Shown piece by piece: positions 1-11,079 of a stretch of 32,500 nucleotides of DNA (the stretch's first letter is position 1; the number at the start of each line of letters is the position of its first letter). Source of the stretch: Bigelowiella natans CCMP2755 (lineage: Eukaryota; Cercozoa; Chlorarachniophyceae); the NCBI GenBank assembly GCA_000320545.1, contig ADNK01001015.1, positions 1-32,500 of the forward strand, in the 5' to 3' direction. Both the position numbers and the translations under genes were made by a program. A model generated the notes under the pieces. It searched no databases. It was not told where the DNA came from and saw only the letters and a list, made by a program, of their open reading frames with translations.

Positions 1-14
1 TCTCCCCCCCCCCC

Positions 15-47
<33 letters not shown>

Positions 48-168
48 CTTGCGCGCGCACGTATAATGTTTTATGCGGTTGATGGATTATCATTCAGATC
101 GGTGCTGCACCCGCTTTGGGTAACATCCAAAGGTAGTAGTAGCAACACCACAACACATAATCGTTTCT

Positions 169-200
<32 letters not shown>

Positions 201-201
201 G

Positions 202-244
<43 letters not shown>

Positions 245-791
245 AATAATATTGCATTTCCTGAGACTTGTACTGCTGTCCGATTATCATAATCCACCAA
301 AATCATCATTTTCATGTTATTAATAGCATGATCCTCATATGCCTCTTCTGCTGATATCTCGTTTTCTTCTCCCGTCCTTCCTCCTCCCCCTCCTCCTCCT
401 CAGGCGCAATGATCGTCTCCGAGACGGTTCAGGGCTTGAACATATCGCTGGGAGATCCACATGTTGGACAATCTTTTGTCGATGAAACATCAAAAGCGCC
501 GACGAGTCCTATTTGGAAAGGGTTTTCCTCCAATCCATCACCACCGCACACTCTGTGCTTTCGAACGGTACTGCAATCGCTTCTTCGCCTTCTTTATCTT
601 CCTCTCCCCCCCCCCTTTCCTTGAAAGAACAACGCAATCCAACACTCACACCAATTATCAGGAATCTTCGGTTTTGAGGCTCAAAATATGCGCTGCTGGT
701 GATGCAGGCACCGCAGCTGAGGCCGCACTTGCAAACATCAATCGGTCCTACTACCTAATCACACACACACACACACACACACACATTTATA

Positions 792-832
<41 letters not shown>

Positions 833-1486
833 CACACCTAAATTATCATCACCTTATCTTCTCTCTTAGCCTACCGCCTGGAGAGCCGCAAGCCGGGGCT
901 TTGCATATGGTGTTGTAGTAGTGGAAACAATGATAATGATAGAAATAACAGTAATAATAATAATAATAGTAATAATAACATCTCACAATATCATTTCATC
1001 AACATCAACGCTATCATCAAATAGAGATAAGAGAAACGATTGTCGTTATTGCGGCATCATCAGTAATGACAGTTATTAAGCGTAGTAGTAGCCCTTCTTT
1101 CTCCTCCTCTTCTTCTTCTTCTTCTTCTTCTTCTTCTTCTTCTTCTTCCTCCGCTGCTGCCTTTGTGATTACGATGTAATTAGGTTGAATTTTCGCCGTT
1201 CACGATGTGTTTGTTTGCAATGTGTTTGTTTGCGCTTGTGTGTGTGTGTGTGTGTGTGTGAATGAATATTCGTGCGACGACGTGGTTAGATCAAAGGTCC
1301 TATCTGGTCTACATGGGCAAGGTGCGAACACTAGATTTGGAAAAAGAAGAAGAAGAAGAAGAAGAAGAAGAAGCGAGGGATGATGATGATCATGATGATG
1401 GTTATGATGATCATGATGATGACGGCTACGGAAATAGGCATGCAGAAACATCACCACTCAGAAGATAATACGACCTAAATTTTAAT

Positions 1487-1527
<41 letters not shown>

Positions 1528-2343
1528 TTTCACGATGCCGTGCTCTTGACCGTACCTAATGCTGCTACTACTATACTATCCCTGCTACCAGAGTGCAGAC
1601 GATCATCATCCTCATCATCCTCATCATCCTCATCATCATACAGATTTAAGATGGATATCACTCAAGAGAAAGTACTTGGTTTCGCTCGCGAGGTGATAAC
1701 TCCTCTCCCCTCCCCCTCCCCCTACTACTACTACTACTTCTACTACTACTACTACCGCACATTAGATTTAGTATAAAATCTCGGTTTTGTAATACGTTAT
1801 CTTCCTCTCCCTTATAGCTGTGTGCAATTGGTGGTTCTGCTGCTTTCAGATCGTCAGTAAGGGATTCCCCCGCTCTGTCATGGAGATTGATGATAAGTAA
1901 GTAATCACAATCCACGAAGAACAGAAATACTACTACTCCTCTATCATTATTATTATTATTATTATTATAATAATAATAATGTATTGATGTTGTGTCATCT
2001 CTTTGATGTGAAGCTACTATGTTATCGGTCATCGAATTTATTAGTGTTTGTTTTCGATCATCATCATCATCATCACCACCACCACCACCACCCACGCGAC
2101 ACGAAGATGGTCTCAAAACTATGGCGACTTTCTCTTTGATCCGCATCGATTCCCGGTATGCATGCACCCCCGCCATTGTTACTTCCCACTGCCAAAACCA
2201 CCAGCACATCATCTCACTCCGACCTGCGTAGATGTTATCATCAACGACTGTGTGCACGATGTATTCAGTAATAACCCGATGCATCGTATACCGTGCTGCA
2301 CGGCCGTTGTATTCCATCGATTCATCTAATTTCTCTCCTCCTC

Positions 2344-2375
<32 letters not shown>

Positions 2376-2767
2376 TTGGAATAACCATCTTGATCCTATA
2401 ACGAAGAATCCTAAGAAGATGGTCAGGGAGCTCCACAGGATGGGATTCAAAGTTACTGTATGGCTCGTGCCGTTTGTCTCTGTCTCCTCACAGGTTGATT
2501 AAGACGCAGCGGCATCAGGAGGAGGAGGAGGAAAAGAAAGAAGGATAAAATCTCTGCGCTACTACTAATTCTATTCTAATACTGCAACCATTGAAACACA
2601 TTCTTAAAAGAATAATGAATGATGAGGACGACGATGATGATGCATTGATTTTATGGATTCACTCCTCTGTATGGGCGCTATGGGAGCTTCTATTCTCTTA
2701 TTCTAGCATGATGCGGCAGTAGGGATCATTGCAGCAGCTATTAGCTCTTCCATGAACGCTCTCTCCC

Positions 2768-2814
<47 letters not shown>

Positions 2815-3011
2815 GTTCGTTGGTAACGATGACGATGATAATGACGGCAATGATCATGCTGCTGATGATGATGATGACGACGATGATGATGATCTTAGGC
2901 GTATCACTACGGCAAGCCTAGGGGGTACTTGTTAAGCTCCGATGGGAAGAAAAGGCTGCGGTCAGTGAGGATTTAACATAAATCATTGTCGTTAATTAAA
3001 CATATATATAT

Positions 3012-3051
<40 letters not shown>

Positions 3052-3249
3052 GTGCGTGCGTGTGTGTGTGTGTGTGTGTGTGTGTATTTATCAATGGTAG
3101 TGGAGGCGATCCACAGCTGGTTAGATGGTGGCAGGGCACTGCGGCAGTGTTAGATCTAAGTGACCACCGAACGACGTCATGGGTTAAATCGCGACTCAAG
3201 GCGCTGATGAAGACAACGGGGGTGGAATCAACCTAGCGTGTGTGTGTGT

Positions 3250-3281
<32 letters not shown>

Positions 3282-3424
3282 TGTAAAGCTGCAGATTGTA
3301 ACGGGGAGGAGGAGGAGGAGGAGGAGGACAAAGGATGACAGTGATGATGGTGACGATGGTGATGATGAGTATTTTGATTTTCTCGTCAGGCTCTCATGGT
3401 TGATGCACATTAATATACACACGC

Positions 3425-3468
<44 letters not shown>

Positions 3469-3735
3469 CACGCATACATGCTACATATTCATACATGCAT
3501 ATCCTCAATGGTGTGTATTAGATCGACGGGTTTAAGATGGACGCTGGAGAGCCGAATTTCGTCAGTTTTCTGCCCAAAGAACACCCATTACATGTGAGTG
3601 CAATGGGGACGGCGTAGTGATGTGATTGCGCCATCATCCTCTCTACATGATGTGACAGATAGGACAATGACGATGATAATGATGATGATGATGATGATGA
3701 TCAAGTAGTTGTGGCAAGAAACTCAATAATAATAA

Positions 3736-3772
<37 letters not shown>

Positions 3773-4049
3773 TATTGAGCTTATGCACAGAAAATCAATA
3801 ATATATATAGTACATGTCATTCTACATATCTCACGTAGACTCATCACCTAAATCTATTCAAAACAAAGGCTCCTGATGCTTTCACTGTCGCGTGGGCAAA
3901 GCTAGGAGCTGATTTGACCGGTAGCAACTACAACATCCTGCCTCAAAAGACAGAACGATGATAACAACGCACAAACTATGCTGTACTCGTTGTGTTGATG
4001 TTTTCAAGCATTTCCAAGCCAGGATGTGTGCGTGTGTGTACGATGTAGT

Positions 4050-4093
<44 letters not shown>

Positions 4094-4117
4094 GAAAAGA
4101 AACAGAGATCAACAGAG

Positions 4118-4157
<40 letters not shown>

Positions 4158-4280
4158 ATGATATGTAATATTAATTGAGGTATATTAATTTTGTGAGCGT
4201 GCTTCCTCTTGACATATTTGGTGTATAATTAGGACTGATCGAAACACGCTCCGCATATAACACTCAAGGGCTAGGGGTAT

Positions 4281-4316
<36 letters not shown>

Positions 4317-4603
4317 TACATCATCATCATTACCTATAGATTAGCTGCGAAGATGTCTTTCTCTGTTTGACCGAACGACACACCATCGCAAAGGCCGATG
4401 AAAGGAGTAGTACTAGGATGTGTTTCCTAGATCAGGGAAAGAATGTTTTGCCTTTGTATGCATCTCCTCACCGATGATACTGATGCTGCTGCTGGTGGTG
4501 GTGGTGGTGGTATATATTGTTTGTTGTCAGATATTCGTCCGTGAATTCGATAAGGACTCACGATGGGGACATGTCAATGGTAATAGCTTCTTATGAGTCA
4601 CTG

Positions 4604-4642
<39 letters not shown>

Positions 4643-6143
4643 AGAGGGAAAACTTCCTCCTCGAATCTCGATGCCCAAAGAACGTTTTTTAACCAAAAAG
4701 CGAAGTAATAACACGTAGAAGAGGTTCATAAGAATAATTTCCACTCTCAAAATTAGGCCTTCATGCCGTCATCACATCTGCGATTCTGTTCGGACTTCTC
4801 GGTACTACATTTCATGATATAAACCACAACAACAACAACATCAACAACAACAAGTGGAAGTAAGATTGCTGCAGAGCTCTCTCATTTCCCTACTAGCACG
4901 ATGATAATGATGATGTAATCGTCCTCTGCTCATGCCTGACCTTTGTTGTTTTTGTGTGCTGCTAATGATGCTACTACTACACATATTAGGTTACTACTTG
5001 GTTCTCCCTGATATGATAGGAGGTCGGTTCTCTAACAATAGGTGTAAAAGCATAGAGATATATGCTACCCGCATCATCAGTAGTGCCATCTAATTCTCGG
5101 CTACGGTAAGTAGTTATCATCATCCTTGTGCATTCATATTACACCAGGCAATGCATACGCAGAAGACGTGATGATTGGTGGCGATCTACCCGAAAAGGAG
5201 CTGTAAGAACAAGAAGAAGAAGAAGAAGAAGAAGAAGATAGCGACTATTTTTAAATTATAACGTCGCAAGCGCCAGACATAATATCCGAGATGCGTAGAT
5301 GCGGAGTCTTACAACACGTTTGTTGTGCCTGAGTCTTTATTATTGTTATTTTCCGTCGTCAGATATATTCGGTGGTGTTTGGCGACGGCCCTACTGCCTT
5401 CAATGCAGGTGCTAGACGGATCGTCATCATTATGATCATTATGATTATCTCCGTTGTTTAGCAGTGGCCACTTGACATCTTCATGCTTTCCCTGTTTGAG
5501 CAGCATTATTGTACTAGATCATCGTGTTTCGGACTATTTATTCTTCGGATAATGCGTTTTTTCGTATGATCATAGAAGCAGTGCGAAGAATATCGAGAGT
5601 AGTCCATAGCGTGGCGTCTCTACACACACACACACACACACACACACGGATATATACGACTGTATATAGTATACGTGTTAGCCGTGACCATGAAGATAAG
5701 ACAATTTCTTCTTCTTGTTGTTGTTCTTGTTGTTGTTTTGGCATCACCGTAAGTTCTCGATCTCCCCATGGCAATACGACCAGCAAACCATCAACATCGC
5801 CCTGCACGCTACGGAGCTGCACCAGAGGTCTGCAGCTGCTAATGTGAAACACGCAACGCTCAGGACTAAACAATATTGCTCTTACTACTACGCTACTATC
5901 GTCACTGCAACAACAGCAATAATCACAACAACAATAATAACAACAACGGCTGCTGCTACTACTGCTCGTTGTACTGGGTATATCTAAAGATACGCTAGGT
6001 TGATTGAGAGATTGGCTAACGAGGCTGCCAAACCTCCGTTTCTGCCGATTATACGCCCGATATTCCTCCATGAAAGGACCGATCCTCTGGTATTGATCAA
6101 CGGCCACTGCCTTCATCCTAGTTGTCGAGAAGTTCAAATGAGG

Positions 6144-6185
<42 letters not shown>

Positions 6186-6318
6186 ACAGGTTGGGGAGAG
6201 AATAACAATAATCATCATCATCTCATCATCATCATGCGTGTTGATGAAGGCCCGGAACGTGTTATCCCACGTTTTAAAAATTCCGTTAATATAATGTATG
6301 CTCATTATTCTTTCAACC

Positions 6319-6366
<48 letters not shown>

Positions 6367-6938
6367 GTGTGTGTGTGTGTGTTTGTGCGGTTCTCCTCTT
6401 CGTTTCTTTCTGTAATCCTAGGCACTCGATGTTTCCGATGAGTTCTTTCTGGGTCCAGACGTTATCGTGGCTCCTATACTCGACAAATCACGACTGAGAA
6501 GAGGTAGCATTTCTTCTTCTTCTTCTTCGTCTTCTTCCTCTTCTCCTTCATTGCCCATATCCATCATCACAGCTGCTGCTTTGATGGTATTTATATCGAT
6601 ATAATATGTATATGCATGTTGTATGTTGGTTCTGCCGCAGACGTGTATCTTCCCCGCGGGGAATGGGTGGATTTTACATCGAAGGTGGGAGATATGGCTG
6701 AACCCACAACGACAACTACAACGGCACCACAAATAATGGCAATGGCTGCTGCATCTTCCCTATCATCATCATCATCATCATCATCATCACAAGCAGCAGA
6801 GGAGGCAAATGATAGATGGAGACTATTCCCTAGCGTCTTTGGCTGGGCAGTTGCCCTGCCTTTCAGAGTCGCCAAAGGCGCTTTATGCTGGCTCACACTG
6901 GGAATGCTCTTTTGCGATCGCGGTGCTCCTGCTGGAGA

Positions 6939-6971
<33 letters not shown>

Positions 6972-7349
6972 CAGATCCAGGAAGAGGGACGGCAAGAGGA
7001 TGAAGAACAAGAAGAAACAACAGCGTATTCGATCTCACCCGAGAGTGCCTCTGGTCTTCAAAGGCCCCACAGTTATTCGAGGTGTTTATAGAAATAAACA
7101 TATGAAACAGTACAGCAACAACACCAACAACAATATTGTGGTACACTGAGTTGTCGTACGTCATGCTTCGTTGAGGCGAGGAAGAGGAGAGAAGGAGGAA
7201 AGGCGGGGGGGGGGGGGGGGTACATTCATTTTCGTAAGTAATTTGCGGGTGGAGAGTGTATTACATAATAAACATGTAGAAGAAAGCTGGCATAGCAAGA
7301 GGACCGACACGCATACAAATATACACACACACATACAGAAATTAGCTAA

Positions 7350-7385
<36 letters not shown>

Positions 7386-7400
7386 TTTAATGTTCTGTAC
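1..7400. repeat. Microsatellites filling the introns and 3' flank of the GH31 gene
   Basis: Simple repeats seen directly include C/CT/GT runs (1-48), GT then GA (177-240), CA then TA (762-828), TTC (1105-1147), GT (1238-1260), GAA (1345-1373), TA (1491-1520), TCC (2336-2367), CT (2761-2811), TA then GT (3013-3085), GT (3238-3280), TA (3429-3461), TA (3737-3765), GT then GA (4051-4153), ATC (4281-4316), TA (4607-4640), GAA (5211-5237), CA (5622-5647), GA (6145-6181), CT then GT (6321-6382), ATC (6764-6789), TAG (6941-6970), G (7205-7220) and TA (7349-7381). They lie between exons, not in them. Some give rise to long but meaningless open frames on both strands. Confidence 0.95.
98..7149 (+). 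CDS. Glycoside hydrolase family 31 protein, MYORG-like (5' partial, about 24 exons)
   Basis: Predicted exo-acting alpha-glycosidase of family GH31. Exons joined in phase: 98-132, 404-567, 662-744, 870-909, 1290-1321, 1644-1692, 1850-1896, 2107-2155, 2407-2493, 2899-2960, 3101-3221, 3522-3593, 3869-3920, 4233-4276, 4531-4579, 4757-4801, 4990-5022, 5148-5202, 5363-5408, 5754-5827, 5990-6089, 6422-6503, 6641-6684, and a last exon from about 7024. Family landmarks appear in order: GPIWSTWAR, MEIDDKWSQNYGDF, NPKKMVRELHRMGFKVTVW, RWWQGTAAVLDL, IDGFKMDAGEPNF (the Asp after KM is the expected nucleophile), FVREFDKDSRWG (acid/base region), GYYLVLPDMIGGNAY, ELYIRW, ALLPSMQFSISPW, FFLGPDVIVAPIL and VYLPRGEWVDF. 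The first exon starts in phase 2, so the N-terminal sandwich begins upstream. About 530 residues lie in the window. The 3' end (FKGPTVIRG then a stop at 7147-7149) is the weak part; another terminal exon is possible. Substrate and location are not readable here. Confidence 0.9.
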
Positions 7401-8523
7401 ACGCTACAACCACTGTCGTGTGCAAATTCGAGATGCAATCGGCAAATGGCCATTTATCCACCACTGGATGAGTATGGATATACATGCCAGAATATCATCT
7501 GTTAAATGCAACAACTGACACTCATCTCTGCATATGATATGAAGGTTTCTATGCAGGGCTAGGCGAATTGCCCGTGTTTCATCGAATAGGCGGTGATTTC
7601 AGCGATTTGTCGTTTTAAGCCGAGCGCATCACTGAATATTCACTAAACAGCTGATACTGGTCGATTATCAATCTCTTCACTTACACACACAGCTCACTCT
7701 CAACCTTGCAGTATTGAAGAATCGGAGGCGGCCTTCGCTTTGTAATAATTTCAAGTCCTCTAGATCTAATATTCACCAACCCAGCTAGCCAGCTATGAGG
7801 CATCACTTTCTCCTGGATAACAGACGATTCCAAACGCGAAATCACACGCTTACAACCTCGACGATGTGGTTATCTAGCTAGCTATGCAGCTATGCCGCAA
7901 CAGTATACGAAGTCCATGCTGCACTACGTCAATTGCATTCGTTGAGTCGCTTACATTGCTAAATATATGCTTGTAGCCACCCGTTTGTGTACACTGTGCC
8001 GTCTCCACCTTGCATGTGTACAATATAACAAGCTAGCTAAATATTGCTACTTGCTTTGGGCATGCATCGGACCTGCTAGGGCAGGCATCACATCTAGATG
8101 TCCTGACACATTATTAGTAGTTACGTGATGATTGCTGTACGATAGTTATGCTCGTTAGTCGCACGCATACGAACCTGCGTGTGCCCTCTAGCCCTGCTAC
8201 ATTTAGTCATATATTGTCATGCCAGCATGATAGCAAACACTGCTAGCTGGAGCTATGCGAAGGATGTATGTATGGCACAACAATAGCATCACGGCGCATG
8301 TGCATGCTGGTAATCGTGCGTTAATGCAATAGTAAAACTACATGCGTATTACTTTCACACGACACGTATGGAACGCAAATAATTAATCATGATCGCATTT
8401 ATCTATCCTATGTGATTTTCCCCCATGTAGCATCGATAGAGTAGCAGTGGGCTGGGAGAAAGGAGCATAACTAGATCACTGACGAGCTCAAAAACGGCAT
8501 GTTTATAGCACTATTTTCCTCAT
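7385..8523. other. Intergenic spacer with a palindrome-rich island, no gene seen
   Basis: This stretch separates the 3' end of the GH31 gene from the 3' end of the minus-strand type II protein gene, so the two genes converge on it. I see no exon supported by splice sites and homology. From about 7780 to 8330 words such as GCTAGC, TAGCTAGCTA and GCATGC recur and microsatellites are nearly absent, unlike the flanks. A missing terminal exon of the GH31 gene could lie in the first part, for example after the acceptor-like site near 7712, but its phase does not match. Confidence 0.6.
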
Positions 8524-8842
8524 TTACAGCCATTGTCTTTTGTCCTCCTTAGACTCAGCGTCTTCCCTCAGGGACTCTTGCACGCGCATCTGATCTCTGT
8601 AGTACCCGATGACCTTCTCCTTCCGTAACTTACCATCCTGCTCAGCCGTGAATATGTTGGGAGTAGGAATATCGAAAGCTACTGTTTGGCCTGATATTAT
8701 ATGTGTTTCCTTCAGACGAACATTTGTTACAAAACAATCATCATCATCATCATCACCACCACAAACACCATCATTATCATCACCATCAGCAGCAGGCAGC
8801 ATCATCGTCAATGATGCCCACCCACCACGGACCCCCCCATTA

Positions 8843-8873
<31 letters not shown>

Positions 8874-9440
8874 ACTACTTCAAACAGACTAACTGGCAGG
8901 TGGTGGTACAAACCCGAGCGGCCATTTTCGGGGCACATCACAATGTAGATGATGTTGTTCACGTCTACTTCAAACTCCTGTCCTCCTGATATTCCAGCGG
9001 GGATAACGACCGTGTAGGCCTGCTGCACCATATGCAATTCGTCTCCCTTCTTGTTGCCAGGGCTATTGCTTCCCGCTGGAAGAAGCTGCAGGTTCTCCGC
9101 CGTGTGCGTGTTTCGATACTCCTCGGACGTGTACATGAGCTCGTTGTGCATCTGCCGCATCCATTCTGAGAGCACAAGCAACCACCCATTAGACCCCGCT
9201 GTCAGCAGGGCAAGAAGCAGAAACACATGTCCCCAAATCCGGAAAGGGAAGAGTTTGCGGGCACAGCACATGGAATGCACATCGGGAACACACACAGACG
9301 AAATGCATCTCAAGACAAGGACGCCGAGGAGGGGGGGGGGGGGGTAGGGTAAATTAAAATCATCGATATTGATCCTGCATGAAGCAGCAAGCGATGTAAT
9401 TGAGACGAATTCAAGGTACAACACGGGTAAGTAGTCATGG

Positions 9441-9478
<38 letters not shown>

Positions 9479-10247
9479 GTATGTGTGAGTATTCGTCGTA
9501 AGCTAAGCTAATAAGTACACAGGGGCTCTATTTTGAGGCAATTATTGTGTGTGTGTGTGTGTGTGTGTGTGAATAAGGAACGAAGTGATGAAGAAGTAGG
9601 AACACACCTCTCAAGTAGTGGTTTTCTTTTGATTGAATATGCAGCTCCTCGTTGAGTTTCGCATGCTCTTGGATTAGCTTCTCCTGCAGTTGTAGCAGTA
9701 GTAGTAGAATAGCAAGCAATTCATCATCATCATCATCATTGTTATTATCAGTATTAAATAGTCGTAGTAGCAGTAACACTAGAGAGCTAGTTGCCCGTCC
9801 GGTGGGTGATGAAAGGGGGGGGAGAGGACATTACATCACACGCATTGATTACCACATCGCAAGGCAGACGACACTGACTTCATACTACTGCTATATTAAT
9901 CTTTAAATCTGTTCTGTATTTAAATCAGTGCTGCTCACCGAGTGGCTCTTCAATGCTTCTACCAGATTTTCACTTTCCGTTACTGTAAGGGGGGGGGGGG
10001 GGGGGGGTGGATACGACCACAACATAAGATGATGATGATGATGATGATGACAATGAAGATGTAGAAGGACACACTCAAACAAACACGCATGCACGCATGC
10101 ACATAGATGTAATGTATTATTTGTCTAGTGCGTGTTGTGTCTCGTACATGCTCTGGGCTGATGGAAAATGAGGAAGGAGCCGACTAGCAAAACGGCCACG
10201 ATAGCCAACAAAGATTGCCTGATTATGACAGTGCTCATTATCACCAT
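8524..10247 (-). CDS. Small type II membrane protein with coiled-coil stalk and a C-terminal beta-like domain (212 aa)
   Basis: Not recognised as a named family. Five exons join in phase on the minus strand: 10148-10247, 9939-9982, 9608-9683, 8914-9165 and 8690-8524, giving 213 codons with the stop. The start is ATG at 10247; an in-frame ATG lies three codons later. Residues about 9-29 are a hydrophobic segment (LLAIVAVLLVGSFLIF) with no obvious cleavage site, which suggests a signal anchor. Residues about 34-85 are charged and heptad-like (EKLIQEHAKLNEELH). The C-terminal half has the pattern VVIPAGISGGQEFEVDV, then MCPENGRSGQTVAFDIP. This resembles short 'valine-pro-x-gly...gly-gly...phe-x-val' modules found repeatedly in some protist proteins; that link is from memory and weak. 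The tail is charged and soluble. A possible donor (GTAAGT at 8626-8631) sits inside the last exon, but the frame stays open through it. Confidence 0.75.
8690..10060. repeat. Microsatellites in introns of the type II protein gene
   Basis: ATC/CAC-type run at 8739-8795, CTG run at 8847-8873, G run at 9330-9344, CT run at 9444-9475, GT run at 9546-9571, TAG and ATC runs at 9694-9738, G run at 9989-10007 and GAT run at 10028-10050. All fall in the introns defined by the five-exon model, apart from the part of the first run nearest the last exon, which is still intronic. Confidence 0.9.
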
Positions 10248-10493
10248 TGAAAGAGATAGATATAATTAATGATAATAATTATTATGAATAATGTACAAAT
10301 GCCCAAAAGAGCAAGCGAGTGAAAGAGAAGAGAGAAGAGAGAGAGAGAGAGGGGGGGGGAAAGGGAGAGAGAGAGCTTGTTCTTGTTATGGTTGATAATC
10401 ATTCCCTCCCCCTCCTCCTCCTCTTCTTCTTCTTCTACTTTATCTTTGGTCACATAATAAGTGCAACAATTAATTCATCCGTTCAGTCATTTA

Positions 10494-11045
10494 TTACTGA
10501 TGTCTCTCCATCCATTTCTTGACTGCATCTAACACTGAACGCACGGAGGAGGAGGAGGGCGCTGATGAGGTACGTGACATCAGCAGCCCTGTTCTTTTTT
10601 GGCTACTACTAAAACTACTACTAGTAGTAGTAGGACGACTCCGTCGTTGCTGATGCTGATTTGACCGAGTTTGTTTTTTTGAGGCCCCTCCACCACCGGT
10701 TTTATTGTTCTTCTCTTTCTTCCTATTCTTATTACGTCTATTGCACATTTGCTGCTGTTTCTGCTGCAATGATGATGAAGAGAAGTCTTCTTCTCCTCCT
10801 AACCTATTCTTCTGGCCACTCTTACGGTTCAACAACTTGCCATTTGATGATGATATTGATGACGGCAACGACGACTTTGCTAATTGTTTTTCTTCCATGT
10901 GGGAGACGCTTGGGTGGTGGTGCTCACCCACCCCCCTAGTACTGTTTTTTAGCTTGCCTCTCTTGGAAGTAAAAGAGGTGGAAGAAGAAGAAGAAGACGA
11001 TGATGATGATGATGATGATGACCCGATCTTGTACGACGACGACGA

Positions 11046-11079
<34 letters not shown>

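Noticed and set aside
1658-2317. 219-codon minus-strand frame with Gly, Asp and Asn runs
   Set aside because: It is antisense to three confirmed GH31 exons and their repeat-filled introns.
5538-6425. 295-codon minus-strand frame with Arg/Glu and Ser/Leu runs
   Set aside because: It crosses exons and introns of the GH31 gene on the other strand, and its content is mostly GA/CT and CA repeats read through.
8626-8631. GTAAGT as a donor in the last exon of the type II protein gene
   Set aside because: The frame continues without a stop into a coherent charged tail ending at 8524, and no acceptor with a matching exon follows.
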